Part shown: in pieces, positions 26,461 through 35,428 of the stretch
Layout: each line of letters starts with the position of its first letter
Position numbering within the stretch: the first letter of the stretch is position 1
Assembly: GCA_031277685.1 (NCBI GenBank)
Contig: JAITLV010000219.1
Coordinates: 1-64,000 of the forward strand
Length of the DNA stretch: 64,000 nucleotides
Direction: 5' to 3'
Source of the DNA: Sphingobacterium sp.
GTDB lineage: Bacteria > Bacteroidota > Bacteroidia > Sphingobacteriales > Sphingobacteriaceae
Translations under genes and position numbers: made by a program
The notes under the pieces: generated by a model
Databases searched by the model: none
The model's input: only the letters and a program-made list of their open reading frames with translations
Told to the model about the DNA's origin: nothing

Positions 26461-27900
26461 ATGAAAATAAATATCAGACATATATCAAGCCTCTTTCTTT
26501 TGCTGAGTCTAACAACCTCATGTAAAGATGAATTGGCCAAAATAAATCAAAATCAGAATGAGGCGGAAACCCCACAGCCTTCCTATCTCCTGACGAGTAC
26601 AATTAAAACAACGGCAGACAGTTATTGGGGAGTGAGCAATAATCTAGCTTCGAGCCTACTGTTTGTACAGCACTGGGCGAGGATCCAATATACTGATCCC
26701 GACCGCTATATTTTCACAAACAACGATTTTAATGAAGGATGGTCCACTTGGTATTCTAAGAGCATCAACCAACTAAAAATTATTCAAAAACTGGCTAGCA
26801 GCACGGGGAATGACAATTATAAAGGTGTAGCACTAGTATTGCAGTCCTGGGTATTTTCTTTACTTACGGATGCCTATGGCGAAATCCCCTATTCTGAAGC
26901 AGGAGATATCGACAAGTTTCTAACACCGCGTTATGATACACAGGAAACGGTATATAAAGGGTTATTGAACGATCTCAAAAATGCTCAAAGTTTATTGAAC
27001 GCTGATGGTGAGGCTATTCAAGGAGATATTATTTATGGTGGAAAAATCATAAACTGGAAACAGTTTGCAAATTCCCTAAGATTACGGTTTGCACTACGTA
27101 TAGCAGATCGCCTACCGGATCTCGCCAAAACAACATTGCAAGAAGTGGCTGTGGAAGCAAGTGGTTACATTAAGTCTAACGATGAAATCGCCCAATTGGT
27201 GTACAGGGATGCACCGTATAGAAATCCTGTGAGTAGTTCATTCGAAGCAAGAGAAGACTATCGCGTAAGTAAAACAATGGTTGATAAACTACGTGATTTA
27301 AACGATCCTCGTTTAAGTATTTATGCGGATCGAACAAAAACTGCTACTCCCCAAGGATATGTTGGGCTTCCTAATGGCTTAACATCAAGTGAGGCAAGTA
27401 ATGCGGGTTTTGATCTAACATCAAGACCTGGAGCTTATTTCCGTGAGCCTAAAGCCCCAGCGGTGATCTTAAGTTATTCGGAAGTTCTGTTTGGGCTATC
27501 CGAAGCAGTAAGCAGAGGGTTTATTACAGGTGACGCAGCAGATCTTTATCAAAAGGCTATCCGTGCGTCTTTGGATCAATATAAAGTCAGTAATACTTTG
27601 ATCGATGCCTATCTCCGTCAACCGTCAGTAAGTTTCGATCCCAATAACTATAAAAAGTCAATCGGTGAACAAAAATGGATTGCTTTATATGGACAAGGTT
27701 TGGAGGCTTTTGCCGAGTGGCGTAGATTGGATTATCCTCAGCTTACCCCGGCTAAAGCCGGTGCATTGGGCGGAAAGATCCCGATACGTTTCTTATATCC
27801 CGGAACGGAGCAATCTTTAAATGGAGCCAATTATCAGGAAGCCATCAAAAATCAAGGCAGTAATACCTTACTGACCAAGCTATGGTTTGATAAGGAATAA
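26461..27900 (+). CDS. SusD/RagB-like surface lipoprotein
   Basis: This 479-aa lipoprotein has a lipobox with Cys21 (LTTSC) and the SusD-type helical TPR scaffold. It shows the SusD_2-like features PSYLLTSTI, VFSLLTDAYGEIPYSEA, WKQFANSLRLRFALRI and a C-terminal EQKWIALYGQGLEAFAEWRR. It is the binding lid for the preceding SusC, 78 bp upstream, and is followed by a strong terminator that closes the pair. Confidence 0.93.
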   Translation: MKINIRHISSLFLLLSLTTSCKDELAKINQNQNEAETPQPSYLLTSTIKTTADSYWGVSNNLASSLLFVQHWARIQYTDPDRYIFTNNDFNEGWSTWYSKSINQLKIIQKLASSTGNDNYKGVALVLQSWVFSLLTDAYGEIPYSEAGDIDKFLTPRYDTQETVYKGLLNDLKNAQSLLNADGEAIQGDIIYGGKIINWKQFANSLRLRFALRIADRLPDLAKTTLQEVAVEASGYIKSNDEIAQLVYRDAPYRNPVSSSFEAREDYRVSKTMVDKLRDLNDPRLSIYADRTKTATPQGYVGLPNGLTSSEASNAGFDLTSRPGAYFREPKAPAVILSYSEVLFGLSEAVSRGFITGDAADLYQKAIRASLDQYKVSNTLIDAYLRQPSVSFDPNNYKKSIGEQKWIALYGQGLEAFAEWRRLDYPQLTPAKAGALGGKIPIRFLYPGTEQSLNGANYQEAIKNQGSNTLLTKLWFDKE

Positions 27901-27921
27901 ATTTAGTTAATTGATACTGGC

Positions 27922-27954
27922 AAAAAAGTGGAGGAATATTTTCTCCACTTTTTT
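27922..27954. terminator. Terminator of the first SusCD pair
   Basis: 12-bp arms AAAAAAGTGGAG / CTCCACTTTTTT with a 9-nt loop. Confidence 0.88.
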
Positions 27955-28000
27955 ATTAATAGAATGCTTAACTTCGTAAAGACCCTAAAAAAAGAATGCT

Positions 28001-28426
28001 ATGGATGATCAAACATTAGATAAAATCGACCAGCTCAGTGAAGAAGGTAATGCTTATTGTGACGATGAGAATTTTCCCGAAGCCATCCGAGTATGGAAGG
28101 AAGCACTCAGCCTTGTTCCTAGTCCACAGAATGTCCATGCGGAAAGCCTCTGGCTCGAAGCTTCCATTGGTGATGCCTATTTCCTACAGGACGATTTCGG
28201 AAATGCACTTTCGCATTTTGAAGATGCGAAAGGAAATATTATCGAAAATGCCTATGAAAATCCCTTTATCATGCTGCGTTTAGGACAGTGTTACCTCGAA
28301 ACAGCAAATAATGAATCAGCACAAGAGTATCTCCTTCGAGCTTATATGATGGAAGGAAAAGAAATTTTTGAAGAAGAGTCTCCGAAATATTTTAGTTTTC
28401 TAGCCGATCACGTTGACTTAGATTAA
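28001..28426 (+). CDS. TPR-repeat protein
   Basis: This 141-aa acidic soluble protein has about two tetratricopeptide repeats (GNAYCDDENFPEAIRVWKEAL, ASIGDAYFLQDDFGNALSHF) and a third degenerate one (LRLGQCYLETANNESAQEYL). It probably mediates protein contacts. A Bacteroidota-like promoter stretch (TAACTTCG) precedes it. Its stop overlaps by 4 bp the stop of the convergent phosphodiesterase gene. Confidence 0.82.
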   Translation: MDDQTLDKIDQLSEEGNAYCDDENFPEAIRVWKEALSLVPSPQNVHAESLWLEASIGDAYFLQDDFGNALSHFEDAKGNIIENAYENPFIMLRLGQCYLETANNESAQEYLLRAYMMEGKEIFEEESPKYFSFLADHVDLD

Positions 28427-29322
28427 TCTATTGCTTCAGCGACCTCCATTGGTAAATCGGATTCAAGAATAGATGCTCCCTGGGCGAATATCGCCCTATA
28501 TTTTTCCTTTCGTTCTTCTTTGTTGGTCAGCTTATCATAAGTTGACGCTGAAGAAATCATACACATCACACCTTTTTGGTTAAAAAAACGATACATTGCA
28601 CGATTTGATTCTTTTAATTCAGGACCGATATAGACAATCATACGGTCAAAAGGCAATCCCGAAGCCTTAAATTTATCCAATGCGGACTGATCTTTGATAT
28701 GCATGGACATATACTGATCCGGATTTTGAGCCAAATAATAGGCGGCCTGCTCAACGCTATGAACGGTTACCCAAACCCAGCTATAAGCATTATGTTTCTT
28801 TATGATGGTGGCTGTCGCTGACAGTGGCAAGTCTTTCTTATCCAGATTTAAAATGGTTTTATCCTTTGCCCATTCAATCACTTCATCCAATGTGTTGATC
28901 GGATATTTGGTTATATGCCCTGCATGATCTTTGAGTTTAAGTTTACGTAGTTCAGCCCAGGTGTAATCCGATACGCGACCCACCCCGTTTGTCGTCCGTT
29001 CTAAATTAGCATCGTGAAGCAACACGGCAACACTATCTTTGGTATAACGTGGATCTATTTCAAAAATCGCCGGAGTCCTACGTAATACCGCCTCAAAAGC
29101 AGCAATCGAATTTTCTGGAAGTCCATCCTCCATCGTTCCCCGGTGACCACTTACGATCTTTTTCCCTTTAACATAGGTAAAATGCGCACGCATAGCTTCC
29201 ACCGACTCAAATTTTAACCGGTGATTTTTCTGGGCATAAGCATTAGAATACAAGAAACTGGAGAAAAATAGTAATACAGTAATCGTTTTGATCTGTATAT
29301 AATTATAATTTAAAACTGCCAT
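28423..29322 (-). CDS. Exported glycerophosphodiester phosphodiesterase family protein
   Basis: This 299-aa protein has a signal-type segment ending in NAYAQ (31). The GDPD TIM-barrel motifs are present: His60-Arg61 (GHRGT), Glu70-Asn71 (PENS), Glu88/Asp90 (FEIDPR) and His103-Asp104 (LLHD). It should hydrolyse glycerophosphodiesters to glycerol-3-phosphate in the periplasm. Some Bacteroidota members of this fold act on other phosphodiesters, so the substrate is open. It is a single gene convergent with the TPR gene. Confidence 0.87.
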   Translation of the reverse strand: MAVLNYNYIQIKTITVLLFFSSFLYSNAYAQKNHRLKFESVEAMRAHFTYVKGKKIVSGHRGTMEDGLPENSIAAFEAVLRRTPAIFEIDPRYTKDSVAVLLHDANLERTTNGVGRVSDYTWAELRKLKLKDHAGHITKYPINTLDEVIEWAKDKTILNLDKKDLPLSATATIIKKHNAYSWVWVTVHSVEQAAYYLAQNPDQYMSMHIKDQSALDKFKASGLPFDRMIVYIGPELKESNRAMYRFFNQKGVMCMISSASTYDKLTNKEERKEKYRAIFAQGASILESDLPMEVAEAID

Positions 29323-29566
29323 CTAAGAGAATGATTTCGGAAATGTAAGTTGCTAAAATAAACATCCTATATCATTAAATTGTAAACAAGATGTGTACGC
29401 AAAATGAAGAAGACAAAACAGACACTTTAATGATGTCGTATAGATTTCTCAATGCGGTCTATCTAAGTTTAAAAATACATGAAAAAACATGTTTATAAAC
29501 AGTTTAGTGCAAAATAAATAGACAAAAAAACATCTATTTTTTTCGACAAAGAAAAGAGAAATATTC

Positions 29567-29574
29567 TATATTTG
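29567..29574 (+). promoter_or_regulatory. -7 box (TATATTTG) before the TonB receptor gene
   Basis: Exact TAnnTTTG match 33 bp before the ATG. Just upstream an inverted repeat AAATAGA (29516-29522) / TCTATTT (29533-29539) could be an operator. No classical Fur box is seen. Confidence 0.5.
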
Positions 29575-29606
29575 CATCAATTTATATTTGATCTAAATAA
29601 ACTACC

Positions 29607-31937
29607 ATGGAAAACAGAACATATCTTACGATGTTCGCTACTGGAACCCTCGTCCTTCTCGGGACTCACTTACATGCACAAGAATTATCTCTTATAGTAA
29701 AAAACACAGCAAATCAACCGGTCGCTCAGGCCAATATCAAACTCAATGGAAAAAATATTGGCTATTCTAATCAGAATGGACAATTTCAGCTCCGTAAGGC
29801 GCCCACGAATGTACCCCTTCAATTTCGGGTTTCCTATACAGGTTATTCAGCAGTTGAAAAAACAGTTAGTTTAGATACGGTCAGTGGTCCTGTCCTATTT
29901 CAGTTAAATGCAACACAGACCCTGGACGAAATTATCGTTACTGCCGGCCGTAAAGCCGAAAGTATTTCCACAGTGCCTTCTTCGGTATCCATTTTAACAA
30001 CAAAAGAGATCGAAGCACAGAGCCAGATAAGCACCAATCTGTCAACAATCCTCGGTAATACCATTCCGGGGTTGGGTACATCAACGAATAAAGCAACCAA
30101 TTCAGGCCAGACGCTACGTGGCCGATCTGTACTGGTCCTAATAGACGGTATTCCGCAATCTACACCATTGATGAATGGACAGCGCGACCTACGTACCATT
30201 GATCCAAGTGTTATTGAACGCGTGGAGGTTATTAAAGGTGCCACCTCCATCTATGGAAATGGTTCCGCTGGCGGGATTATCAACTACATCACACGTAATC
30301 CATCCAAGGATTCGGCACCTATGCAGGGAATTACGAGTTTAAGAACGACTTTTAACCCTATAAACAGCTCCGGAACGCTAGGTTACCGCGCTGCGCAAAC
30401 ATTGTATGGCCGAAAAAACAAGTGGGCCTATACAGTCAGCGGATCCGCAGATTATATCGGCCTGCAACGTGACGGAGATGGAACACCACTCGGTCAAACA
30501 GATGGTCTCTCGAATACCTATCAATATAATGCATTTCTCAAGCTCGGTTACACCATTGACAGCAGTTCTAACCTAGCAGCTGTATATAATTTCTACCGAA
30601 GTAATCAGCACAACCGGTACATCAGCAAAACAGGTATTTATGGCCAAACTCCAACCATCGGCGTGAAAGGAGAAGATCCGGGCGAACCAGCCGGAACGCC
30701 CTATAACCACAACGCGATGGTAACTTATACCAAAAACGATCTCTTTGCATCCACTTCATTAGTTGCTTCAGCCTATTACAACACCTTCCGATCTATGAAC
30801 CGCTATGTGGAAAAAGCCTCGGCATGGTACGGCCCAGGCCAAACGCAAATCAATTCGGAGAAAAAAGGGCTACGTATCAATCTTAATACGCCATTTCAGG
30901 TATTCGGTTCCAACGCTGAGGTCACCTATGGACTTGATCTTCTCAACGATGTCACCGATCAGAACCTCACCGACGGAAGGGTCTATATTCCATATATGAA
31001 TATGTTCAATCTGGCACCCTATGCACAGCTAAAAATTGATTTCCTGGAAAATCTAATCTTCAAAGGTGGTGTCCGTTATGAAAATGCGACAGTCAAAATC
31101 AAAGATTTCAATACCATTGCCACAGGGCCAAATAATGAAGGAAGTATTGCCGTAAAAGGCGGCAAAATACCTTATAAGGGTGCAACCTTCAATGCAGGTC
31201 TCCGTTATAATAAATATTCACTTTTTAATCCTTTCGTAAGTTTCTCACAGGGTTTTGCCATCAATGAACTTGGACGTATTGTCCGCAGGGCAACAGACAA
31301 TGACTTGGATAGCCTCAAAACCGATCCCATCATTACCAATAACTATGAGATCGGATTCTCCAGTAATTACAGCATTTTCCAACTATCCGCTTCTTACTAT
31401 TACAGTACCTCAAAAATGGGGGTGGAACTTGTGGACATCGGTGGTTACCTGATGCCACAACGGCTACCAGAAGATGTTTATGGCTATGAAGTAGCCCTAA
31501 GCGCAAATATTAGTCCCAAGCTTACTGTGGGGGGAACATACGCCTATGTTGAGGGAAAATCGAAAAAAGAAGACGGCACAAAATCCTATCTCAACGGTTC
31601 ACGCATTTCTCCGGTCAAAGCAACAGGATATGTTTATTATACCCCGATTAAACCATTGACCTTTCAATTATTCTGGGTGCATACCGGATCCCGTGACCGG
31701 TTTATGCCTAATGATAAAGGAGCCTACAAAAATAGCGAGGGACCAGTCAAATCTGTAGACCTATTTAATTTAAATGGAAATTATCAGGTCAACAAACAGT
31801 GGTCATTGGGACTGGGTGTGGAAAATCTATTCAACAAGAATTACTACCCGGTTGTAAGTCAATACCGGGCTCTAAATGAGGAATACGTAAAAGGCCAGGG
31901 AATGTTAGCTTCCTTTAATATCAATTACAAATTTTAG
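29607..31937 (+). CDS. TonB-dependent siderophore-type receptor
   Basis: This 776-aa outer-membrane receptor has a signal peptide ending in LHAQ (25), a CarboxypepD_reg-like domain (about 27-105), a plug (about 115-230; ILIDGIPQ-type VLVLIDGIPQS, VEVIKGATSIYGNGSAGG) and a beta-barrel ending in a terminal aromatic (INYKF). The plug resembles ferric-hydroxamate/aerobactin receptors such as IutA. The PepSY-TM gene starting directly after its stop fits ferric-siderophore import and reduction. The ligand is inferred. Confidence 0.92.
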   Translation: MENRTYLTMFATGTLVLLGTHLHAQELSLIVKNTANQPVAQANIKLNGKNIGYSNQNGQFQLRKAPTNVPLQFRVSYTGYSAVEKTVSLDTVSGPVLFQLNATQTLDEIIVTAGRKAESISTVPSSVSILTTKEIEAQSQISTNLSTILGNTIPGLGTSTNKATNSGQTLRGRSVLVLIDGIPQSTPLMNGQRDLRTIDPSVIERVEVIKGATSIYGNGSAGGIINYITRNPSKDSAPMQGITSLRTTFNPINSSGTLGYRAAQTLYGRKNKWAYTVSGSADYIGLQRDGDGTPLGQTDGLSNTYQYNAFLKLGYTIDSSSNLAAVYNFYRSNQHNRYISKTGIYGQTPTIGVKGEDPGEPAGTPYNHNAMVTYTKNDLFASTSLVASAYYNTFRSMNRYVEKASAWYGPGQTQINSEKKGLRINLNTPFQVFGSNAEVTYGLDLLNDVTDQNLTDGRVYIPYMNMFNLAPYAQLKIDFLENLIFKGGVRYENATVKIKDFNTIATGPNNEGSIAVKGGKIPYKGATFNAGLRYNKYSLFNPFVSFSQGFAINELGRIVRRATDNDLDSLKTDPIITNNYEIGFSSNYSIFQLSASYYYSTSKMGVELVDIGGYLMPQRLPEDVYGYEVALSANISPKLTVGGTYAYVEGKSKKEDGTKSYLNGSRISPVKATGYVYYTPIKPLTFQLFWVHTGSRDRFMPNDKGAYKNSEGPVKSVDLFNLNGNYQVNKQWSLGLGVENLFNKNYYPVVSQYRALNEEYVKGQGMLASFNINYKF

Positions 31938-33086
31938 ATGATCAAGTCTAGTATACTTTGGTTACATAAATGGCTCGGGATATGCTCGGGAATTGTTGTA
32001 TTCATCCTAAGTATAACAGGATGTATCTATACTTTTCAGGATGAACTCAAACTATGGGCTTATCCTGAGAAATATTTTATAGACACTGCAGATGTCAGTT
32101 CCAGCCCCCTACCATTAAGTACCTTACTGTCCAATGCCCAGGCTAGTCTGGAAGATGGTCAGAAAATCAGCCGGGTGGATCTCTACCCCGCCAAGGATCG
32201 AACCTGGGTATTCCGCGCTATGCAAACCGATGAGAACGCTTTCGGTCATTGGAATTACTTCAACTACTATAAAAGAATATTCATCAATCCGTATACCGGA
32301 GAGGTGAAACAGGTTGAAAACACAAAGGCCGAGTTTTTTCAATTGGTTTTACAGCTACATCTCAATTTATTATTGGGAAAAAAATATGGCCATGCTGTGG
32401 TAAGCTGGTCTACGGCACTGTTTGTTGTCATTCTATTAACTGGGATTGTGCTATGGTGGCCCAAAAAATGGAAAGGAAAAAATTTCCGCCGGAGTATCTG
32501 GCTAGACACAAAGGTAAAGTGGAAACGACTAAATCACGATCTGCACAATGTCCTTGGTTTCTACAGCTTATTCTTCGCGCTTGCTTTTGCCGTTACTGGT
32601 TTAGCTTTTGCATTTCCAGGATTCAAAAAGACTTATGTGGCTACATTTAATCTCTTTCAGCAAGAAAAGGCTTCTAAAACCCCGACTCAACCAACAGCTG
32701 TACCGTTGGTCTACCAACAGTTTCAGGACAATGCATTATATTATAGCCTTAAAAACTATCCGCAGGCAGAAATGCTCTCCATACGGGTAAAAAAAGATAC
32801 CGCACAAGAAATGGATATTCAGATCCGGCGATTCGAAAAACGGAGCGGTGTATTCAACTGGCTATATTTTGACAAAAAAGAGGCTAGTTTAAAACATACG
32901 AAATCCAGTGACAACTTGCGCTTCGGTGATAAGCTTGCAACACTCAATTATGATATCCACACGGGCAACATTGGTGGTATCGTACCGAAGATCATAGCAT
33001 TTATGATTAGTCTTTTTTGTGCCTCCTTACCCATTACCGGTTATATTATCTGGCTGAACAAAAGCAAGAAGAAAAAAAGAAGTTAG
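31938..33086 (+). CDS. PepSY-associated transmembrane protein (putative ferric-siderophore reductase)
   Basis: This 382-aa inner-membrane protein has four helices (about 15-35, 152-172, 205-230 and 350-372). It shows the PepSY_TM pattern: LHKWLG, LHLNLLLGKKYGHA, DLHNVLGFY and DIHTGNIGG, whose histidines could bind haem. Such proteins commonly follow siderophore receptors and are thought to reduce or release iron. The ATG directly follows the TAG of the receptor with no gap, so the two are one operon. Confidence 0.9.
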   Translation: MIKSSILWLHKWLGICSGIVVFILSITGCIYTFQDELKLWAYPEKYFIDTADVSSSPLPLSTLLSNAQASLEDGQKISRVDLYPAKDRTWVFRAMQTDENAFGHWNYFNYYKRIFINPYTGEVKQVENTKAEFFQLVLQLHLNLLLGKKYGHAVVSWSTALFVVILLTGIVLWWPKKWKGKNFRRSIWLDTKVKWKRLNHDLHNVLGFYSLFFALAFAVTGLAFAFPGFKKTYVATFNLFQQEKASKTPTQPTAVPLVYQQFQDNALYYSLKNYPQAEMLSIRVKKDTAQEMDIQIRRFEKRSGVFNWLYFDKKEASLKHTKSSDNLRFGDKLATLNYDIHTGNIGGIVPKIIAFMISLFCASLPITGYIIWLNKSKKKKRS

Positions 33087-33087
33087 G

Positions 33088-33177
33088 TTATCAACATAAT
33101 GTTAATAAGTACTGTTAATAACTGACCCTATCGTTCTAAACAGGTTTTCAACAGAGTTATCAACATAATGTGGAAAA
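33088..33177. repeat. Cluster of six DnaA-box-like 9-mers
   Basis: Six 9-mers of the form TT(A/T)TN(A/C)ACA lie in 90 bp. Plus strand: TTATCAACA at 33088 and 33157 (both inside the identical 16-mer GTTATCAACATAATGT) and TTTTCAACA at 33145. Minus strand: TTATTAACA at 33100 and 33113, and TTTTCCACA at 33169. The DnaA consensus is TTATNCACA, so most are one base off. No dnaA gene or AT-rich unwinding region is nearby. Confidence 0.45.
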
Positions 33178-33286
33178 GTATAGTGTCATCAGCATACACC
33201 CTCCCGAGTGCAGAAATCAATGATAGATCTAAATTGGTTGAGTCCAGCTCCCCCCATAGGAAAATTGAGCATATACGGATTAACTT

Positions 33287-34012
33287 CTACTGATCCAACC
33301 AGCGCTGGAAGTTTGGAGAACGTTCTTCGCTAACAATAACGACCATCCCCTCTGGAGGTTGGGGAATTAATTCCAATTTAATTCTATTCCGACTTATTTT
33401 TAACATCGACTGAATAGAGTCAATACGAATAAGAAATTTTCTGTTAATCTGAAAAAAAACGGATGGATCTACTTGGGAGACCAGGTGGACGAGACTATCT
33501 TCGATGATATAGGCTACACCCGACTCTTTTTCCACGGCATATAGTTCCTTGTCTTCTGCCATAAAGTAAGCAATATCAGCAATCGCCAAAGACTTTAAAA
33601 AGTTACCATACTTCACCAGAAACCGTTGTTTGAGCCGAGGCTCTACTTTGGGCAATAATGGCTCAATACGTTTCATAGCCTGCGCTAACTCCTCTTTATC
33701 GAAAGGTTTTAACAGATACGCATAGCCTTGGTTCTGGAAGGCCTCCAATGCATATTGTTCGTAAGCAGTTGTAAAGATTAATGGCACATCAATTGACACC
33801 TGTTTGAAAATCTCAAAGCTTAGTCCATCCATCAGATGGATATCCATAAAGATCAAGTCAAAGTTATGTCTGTTGATAACGTTCACAGCTTCCTGAATCT
33901 CTTTTGCATTGGTAAAGCTCAATGCGCTATCACTGTAGCGTTCAGCCAACATCTCCTTTAATCCTACAAAAGCCCAGTCTTCATCTTCAACAATCAATAT
34001 GTTCCATCCCAT
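33287..34012 (-). CDS. LytTR-family response regulator
   Basis: This 241-aa protein has a receiver domain (1 to about 120) with acidic Glu9/Asp10/Glu11, phospho-acceptor Asp57 (FMDIHL) and Lys in LLKPFD, followed by a LytTR DNA-binding domain (about 140-235; FLVKYGNFLKSLAIADIAYFMAED region, FFQINRKFLI). It should be the partner of the LytS-type kinase at 41702-43057, 7.7 kb away across the metalloprotease/SusCD genes. It follows SusD with a terminator between, so it is either read through or separately expressed. Confidence 0.92.
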   Translation of the reverse strand: MGWNILIVEDEDWAFVGLKEMLAERYSDSALSFTNAKEIQEAVNVINRHNFDLIFMDIHLMDGLSFEIFKQVSIDVPLIFTTAYEQYALEAFQNQGYAYLLKPFDKEELAQAMKRIEPLLPKVEPRLKQRFLVKYGNFLKSLAIADIAYFMAEDKELYAVEKESGVAYIIEDSLVHLVSQVDPSVFFQINRKFLIRIDSIQSMLKISRNRIKLELIPQPPEGMVVIVSEERSPNFQRWLDQ

Positions 34013-34026
34013 GGGTTGAATGTAAT

Positions 34027-34059
34027 AAAAAATCCATTTTCTAAGAAAGAAAATGGATT
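34027..34059 (-). terminator. Terminator between SusD and the response regulator
   Basis: 12-bp arms AATCCATTTTCT / AGAAAATGGATT (34031-34042, 34048-34059), with a T-run on the minus strand. It may lower expression of the regulator relative to SusCD. Confidence 0.7.
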
Positions 34060-34088
34060 AATATATAAAGGATTACGAAAAATTGACC

Positions 34089-35408
34089 TTACTTCAATAG
34101 ATCTGGATTATTATTGATCGCCTCTTGCGGATAACGGATCACATAACGTGGATCATTTTGTTGCAGAGTCACCGTTCTACCAAAACTCGTATGGGTTATT
34201 GTGGGTCTTGTTGTACGTTTGAGATCATACCAACGTAAACCTTCCAGCGCCAGTTCACGTTTACGTTCAAGTAATACCGCATCCAGCAATTGTTCTTTGG
34301 ACAGATTTGCGTCAGCTTTGGCTTCCTGCGTATAGGCATCAGCCGTAAATCTGTTTTTCTTCAATGCGGACAGATACTTTAGCGCTTCCGCCATGTTTCC
34401 TAAACGCGCATTGCCTTCTGCAATTGTCAGATAAAGATCCGCATTTCTGAAACTCACATTGAAACGGTTTTCTCCGCCTTTAAGAGATACGTAGTCCCCA
34501 CCTCTTTTTTGGAAATAGCGACCTTTTCTTAAATCACCATCCGAATAAGCAGACAATAGAGCGGGCGAAATAAATGAACTTGAACGAACCTCTGGTATGG
34601 ATACTTTCTCCAGGGCCATGATCATCTCGGCTGACTCAAAATCGTTAGGCAACAAACTAGCGGCTGCATTCAGATCGACCAATTTGTCATTAATCGCCAA
34701 TGCTTTTTGCGCAGCTTCGACTGCGGCCTGCCATTCGCCGCGATATAAATGAACACGGGATGACATGGCATAAGCAGCTCGCTTACTAAAGCGGTAATTG
34801 GCCCCCTTCACCTGATCGTCTACTGTCAGCAAAGCACTGCCTTTTTCCATATCCGAAAGCACCTGTGCATAGGAGTCGCCTAAGGTTGCTGGGACAAAAC
34901 GTTGTTCCAGATCTATTTTCGTGGACAAAGGAATACCACGAAGCCCCATATTACTTGATGAATAGACCTCACTATAGAGATTTAAAAGTTCAAAATGTGC
35001 ATAAGCACGCATGAGGTAGGCTTCACCTTTAATCTGATCTACGGTCGCACTACCACTCAATTTTTCATCAATTGTACTGATGATCTGATTGGTATAAAAA
35101 ATACTTTTGTAAAAAGCCAGATAAGGATACGCAGTAGTTGTCGGATCGGGATTCTGGTCATTCCAAAGATAAATATCTTTGGTTCTAGCCGCATCGGTTG
35201 AACTTTCATCCAACAGCAGTTCGTCTGTACGTAAGGACAAATACGATTTATGCGCAGGGAAGCTTGTATAGCTGCTTGTCATTAAACCTCTAAAGTCACT
35301 TTCGGAGGCAGGGATAACAGTACCGACAGGTTGTATATCTAAATATTTATTGCAGGATGTCAATGCACTAGCAGTCATGACCAATCCAAAATAAATTATT
35401 TTCTTCAT
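34089..35408 (-). CDS. SusD/RagB family lipoprotein
   Basis: This 439-aa surface lipoprotein has Cys19 in ALTSC and classical RagB/SusD features: CNKYLDIQPVG start, EAYLMRAYAHFELLNLYSEVY, RVHLYRGEWQAAVEAA (TPR) and a C-terminal LLERKRELALEGLRWYDLKR. It partners the SusC gene 20 bp upstream. With the metalloprotease gene in the same run, peptides or glycopeptides are a plausible cargo. Confidence 0.95.
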   Translation of the reverse strand: MKKIIYFGLVMTASALTSCNKYLDIQPVGTVIPASESDFRGLMTSSYTSFPAHKSYLSLRTDELLLDESSTDAARTKDIYLWNDQNPDPTTTAYPYLAFYKSIFYTNQIISTIDEKLSGSATVDQIKGEAYLMRAYAHFELLNLYSEVYSSSNMGLRGIPLSTKIDLEQRFVPATLGDSYAQVLSDMEKGSALLTVDDQVKGANYRFSKRAAYAMSSRVHLYRGEWQAAVEAAQKALAINDKLVDLNAAASLLPNDFESAEMIMALEKVSIPEVRSSSFISPALLSAYSDGDLRKGRYFQKRGGDYVSLKGGENRFNVSFRNADLYLTIAEGNARLGNMAEALKYLSALKKNRFTADAYTQEAKADANLSKEQLLDAVLLERKRELALEGLRWYDLKRTTRPTITHTSFGRTVTLQQNDPRYVIRYPQEAINNNPDLLK

Positions 35409-35428
35409 GTTATAATCAATTAAAAGAA

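Noticed and set aside
33088..33177. Calling this the chromosomal origin
   Set aside because: No dnaA, dnaN or long AT-rich unwinding element is present and most boxes differ from consensus; only a box cluster is claimed.
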